Below, piece by piece: positions 4,008 through 5,616 of a stretch of 5,616 bases of DNA (within the stretch, counting starts at the first letter, position 1; each line of letters begins with the position of its first letter). The DNA is from DASPTR01 sp964475545 (GTDB lineage: Archaea; Thermoproteota; Bathyarchaeia; Bathyarchaeales; Bathycorpusculaceae). The position numbers and the translations under genes are program-made. The stretch covers positions 1 through 5,616 of the forward strand of contig CAYYXF010000083.1 of NCBI GenBank assembly GCA_964475545.1, written 5' to 3'. The notes beneath the pieces are model-generated. The model was not told the origin of the DNA and did no database searches. It saw nothing but the letters and a program-made list of their open reading frames with translations.

Positions 4008-5616
4008 TAAGTTTCATCGTGGGGCTGCTCGTTCTCATCGTTATGACTTGGCTAATTGCAACGTTCATGCCATATCCGGAGATTAGGAATCTTCCGCTGT
4101 ATACTTTCAGCACAGTTTCGCGAATTGCGATTACACTGCTGGTATCAGTTGTCTGGGGAGTCTCATTTGGCATACTGGCAGCAACGAACAAGTGGGCATC
4201 ACTGATTCTCACGCCCTTCATAGATCTTTTGCAGTCTATCCCGATACTCGGATATTTTCCAATGGTCATAGGTTTTCTATTCGCCCTCGGTCCTTTGGGC
4301 ATCGAGTTATCGGTTATGGTGCTGCTTTTCACTTCAATGGCTTGGGCCATCTTCTTTGGGGTACTGGGAGCTATCCGTGGTATTCCCACAAACGTTGCTG
4401 AGTCTTCGCGAAGCTTTGGTCTCACAGGCTGGAAATACGTCAGGCACGTCATATTGCCAGCGATCACCCCATCAGTAGTTTCTGGCGCGAACCTCGCATG
4501 GTGCGACGGCTGGTTTTTCATGATAGCCGCAGAATACATTCAATACAAGAATGCAGTTGTAACGCCCCCTTCTGGGGGACTAGGTTATCTCCTCGCGAAG
4601 GCTGCCTATCAGTACAATGACATGAACCTTGCAGTGGTCCTTCTGATATTCATAACCTTCATCGTGGTGTACTTCAACACTTTGACTTGGCACAGGCTAA
4701 TGGAGCGGGCCAGCACAGGCACTTTCAAGCCTGTCTTTAGGCTGGATCTTTCAGGAGTTGGAAAACTTGGAATTGCAGGGGCAAGCAACTGGTTGCATTT
4801 CGGAAGACTTCATTGGCCAAAGTCTTTCTCCATAGTCTCTCAGCGTTTGCGAAAATACACTCATGTCGAGAAAATCATTGCTGTGGTCCTGGCCCTTTCA
4901 ACCGTTGCGTTTGTCCTATACACGGTGTCCGGTCAATTTCCTACTTTTGATACAATCCGAGCTGGCTTCAGTCAACCGCCCGCAGGAGAGCTGAACATGT
5001 TGCCACTGTTGACTGCTCTCACAATGGGGCGGCTTTCTATGGCATATGGGATTTCGCTTGTAGCAGCAATTGGTATGGGGGTTCTCGCCGCAGAGCACAA
5101 GAAATTTGCCGCAATCTTTTATCCACTCTACGACATAGGCCAAGGCGTACCAATCCTTGCTCTATTCCCAGTCCTTTCCGTTGGATTGAACCACATCATA
5201 GGAGACCAAAGAATCGCCCTTGAACTCACATGCATAATAATGCTGGTTCTCGACATGATATGGTACATGTTTCTCAATATCGTGAGTGCAGTGAAGAACA
5301 TTCCAACAGAGATAAATGAAGTGGGGCAACTCCTAGGGTTTAAAGGAGTGAAAAGGATAACGCACATAGTCATTCCATCAATATTGCCTGCAATAGTTAC
5401 TGGAAGCATTCTTTCATGGGGTACAGGCTGGAATACCATAATATTTGCTGAGTACATCCCATCAACAGGCCCGGCAGGTCAACCGGCTTCAATTCCCGGG
5501 ATCGGCTCGTTATTGGACAAGGCAGGTTACGAATATGGAAATACTGTTGTACTTGTCTTCCTGCTCGCAGTGGTGGCAACGATTGTTCTTTTGATGGAAG
5601 GGCTTGTTTGGCGACG
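3992..5616 (+). CDS. ABC transporter permease, NitT/TauT type, two fused membrane domains, 3'-truncated
   Basis: 541 residues are visible of the membrane part of an ABC importer of the nitrate/sulfonate/taurine class. Seen: an N-terminal membrane helix at about 4-24, then two copies of the BPD_transp_1 permease domain. Copy 1 (about 40-235) has an EAA-type ATPase-contact loop at 137-156 (ESSRSFGLTGWKYV...ILP) and GWFFMIAAEYI at 173-183. Copy 2 (about 335 to the edge) has its loop at 443-462 (EVGQLLGFKGVKRI...VIP) and GWNTIIFAEYI at 479-489. A basic linker with one more helix (about 295-312) joins them. Comparison with copy 1, which ends in WHRLMERA, shows the window stops about where copy 2 reaches its equivalent (LVWRR), so perhaps 10-30 residues are missing. 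TTG 3992 is the first start codon after an in-frame TGA at 3986 and precedes the first helix; its ribosome binding site is weak. GTG 4019 and ATG 4043 would cut into that helix. The substrate cannot be told from the sequence; the ATPase gene is probably downstream. Confidence 0.88.
   Translation, partial: MRRYLISFIVGLLVLIVMTWLIATFMPYPEIRNLPLYTFSTVSRIAITLLVSVVWGVSFGILAATNKWASLILTPFIDLLQSIPILGYFPMVIGFLFALGPLGIELSVMVLLFTSMAWAIFFGVLGAIRGIPTNVAESSRSFGLTGWKYVRHVILPAITPSVVSGANLAWCDGWFFMIAAEYIQYKNAVVTPPSGGLGYLLAKAAYQYNDMNLAVVLLIFITFIVVYFNTLTWHRLMERASTGTFKPVFRLDLSGVGKLGIAGASNWLHFGRLHWPKSFSIVSQRLRKYTHVEKIIAVVLALSTVAFVLYTVSGQFPTFDTIRAGFSQPPAGELNMLPLLTALTMGRLSMAYGISLVAAIGMGVLAAEHKKFAAIFYPLYDIGQGVPILALFPVLSVGLNHIIGDQRIALELTCIIMLVLDMIWYMFLNIVSAVKNIPTEINEVGQLLGFKGVKRITHIVIPSILPAIVTGSILSWGTGWNTIIFAEYIPSTGPAGQPASIPGIGSLLDKAGYEYGNTVVLVFLLAVVATIVLLMEGLVWR
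4565..4578 (+). other. GC-only hairpin inside the permease coding sequence
   Basis: CCCCC (4565-4569) and GGGGG (4574-4578) can pair around a 4-nt loop. It encodes the PPSGG part of a loop in permease copy 1 and is the most GC-rich spot nearby. It may be only a consequence of Pro and Gly codons. Confidence 0.3.

Noticed and set aside
3973..4539. 188-codon open frame on the - strand opposite the permease
   Set aside because: It lies wholly against a strongly supported membrane protein gene, its translation has no family motif, and it reads as the mirror of hydrophobic codons.

Overview
The window looks like part of an archaeal chromosome, most likely from the Thermoproteota/TACK side (Nitrososphaeria- or Bathyarchaeia-like). 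This is inferred from TATA-like boxes in the gaps, purine-rich Shine-Dalgarno sites, frequent TTG starts, frequent ATA (Ile) codons and the protein families present. I could not run a database search, so the taxonomy is tentative. All convincing genes lie on the + strand.

Region 1 (1-1924): the 3' end of a two-domain GNAT acetyltransferase is followed, with no usable gap, by a 457-residue protein I do not recognise. The two are probably translationally coupled.

Region 2 (1925-3685): a possible TATA box precedes a metallo-beta-lactamase-fold hydrolase of the ETHE1/glyoxalase II type. It is followed by a stand-alone flavodoxin resembling the flavodoxin domain of flavodiiron proteins, then a small ferritin-like (rubrerythrin-related) four-helix protein. 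Flavodoxin and ferritin-like genes are 29 bp apart and are very likely one transcript. The hydrolase lies 101 bp upstream and may share it. As a set they suggest handling of oxygen, peroxide or reactive sulfur species; the biochemical role is inference.

Region 3 (3686-5616): a 306-bp gap holds two TATA-like sites, a short GC alternation, a 13-bp palindrome and a 16-codon open frame with a strong ribosome binding site. It leads into a large NitT/TauT-type ABC permease with two membrane domains fused in one chain. That gene runs off the right edge only slightly before its expected end. No ATPase or solute-binding protein gene is inside the window.

Four of the five gene starts I can place are TTG, and two of them sit behind clear Shine-Dalgarno sites. 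I see no tRNA, rRNA, CRISPR array, insertion sequence or phage signature. I found no clearly new system. The best leads are the hydrolase-flavodoxin-ferritin trio, the unknown protein coupled to the GNAT, and the overlapping small frame before the permease.
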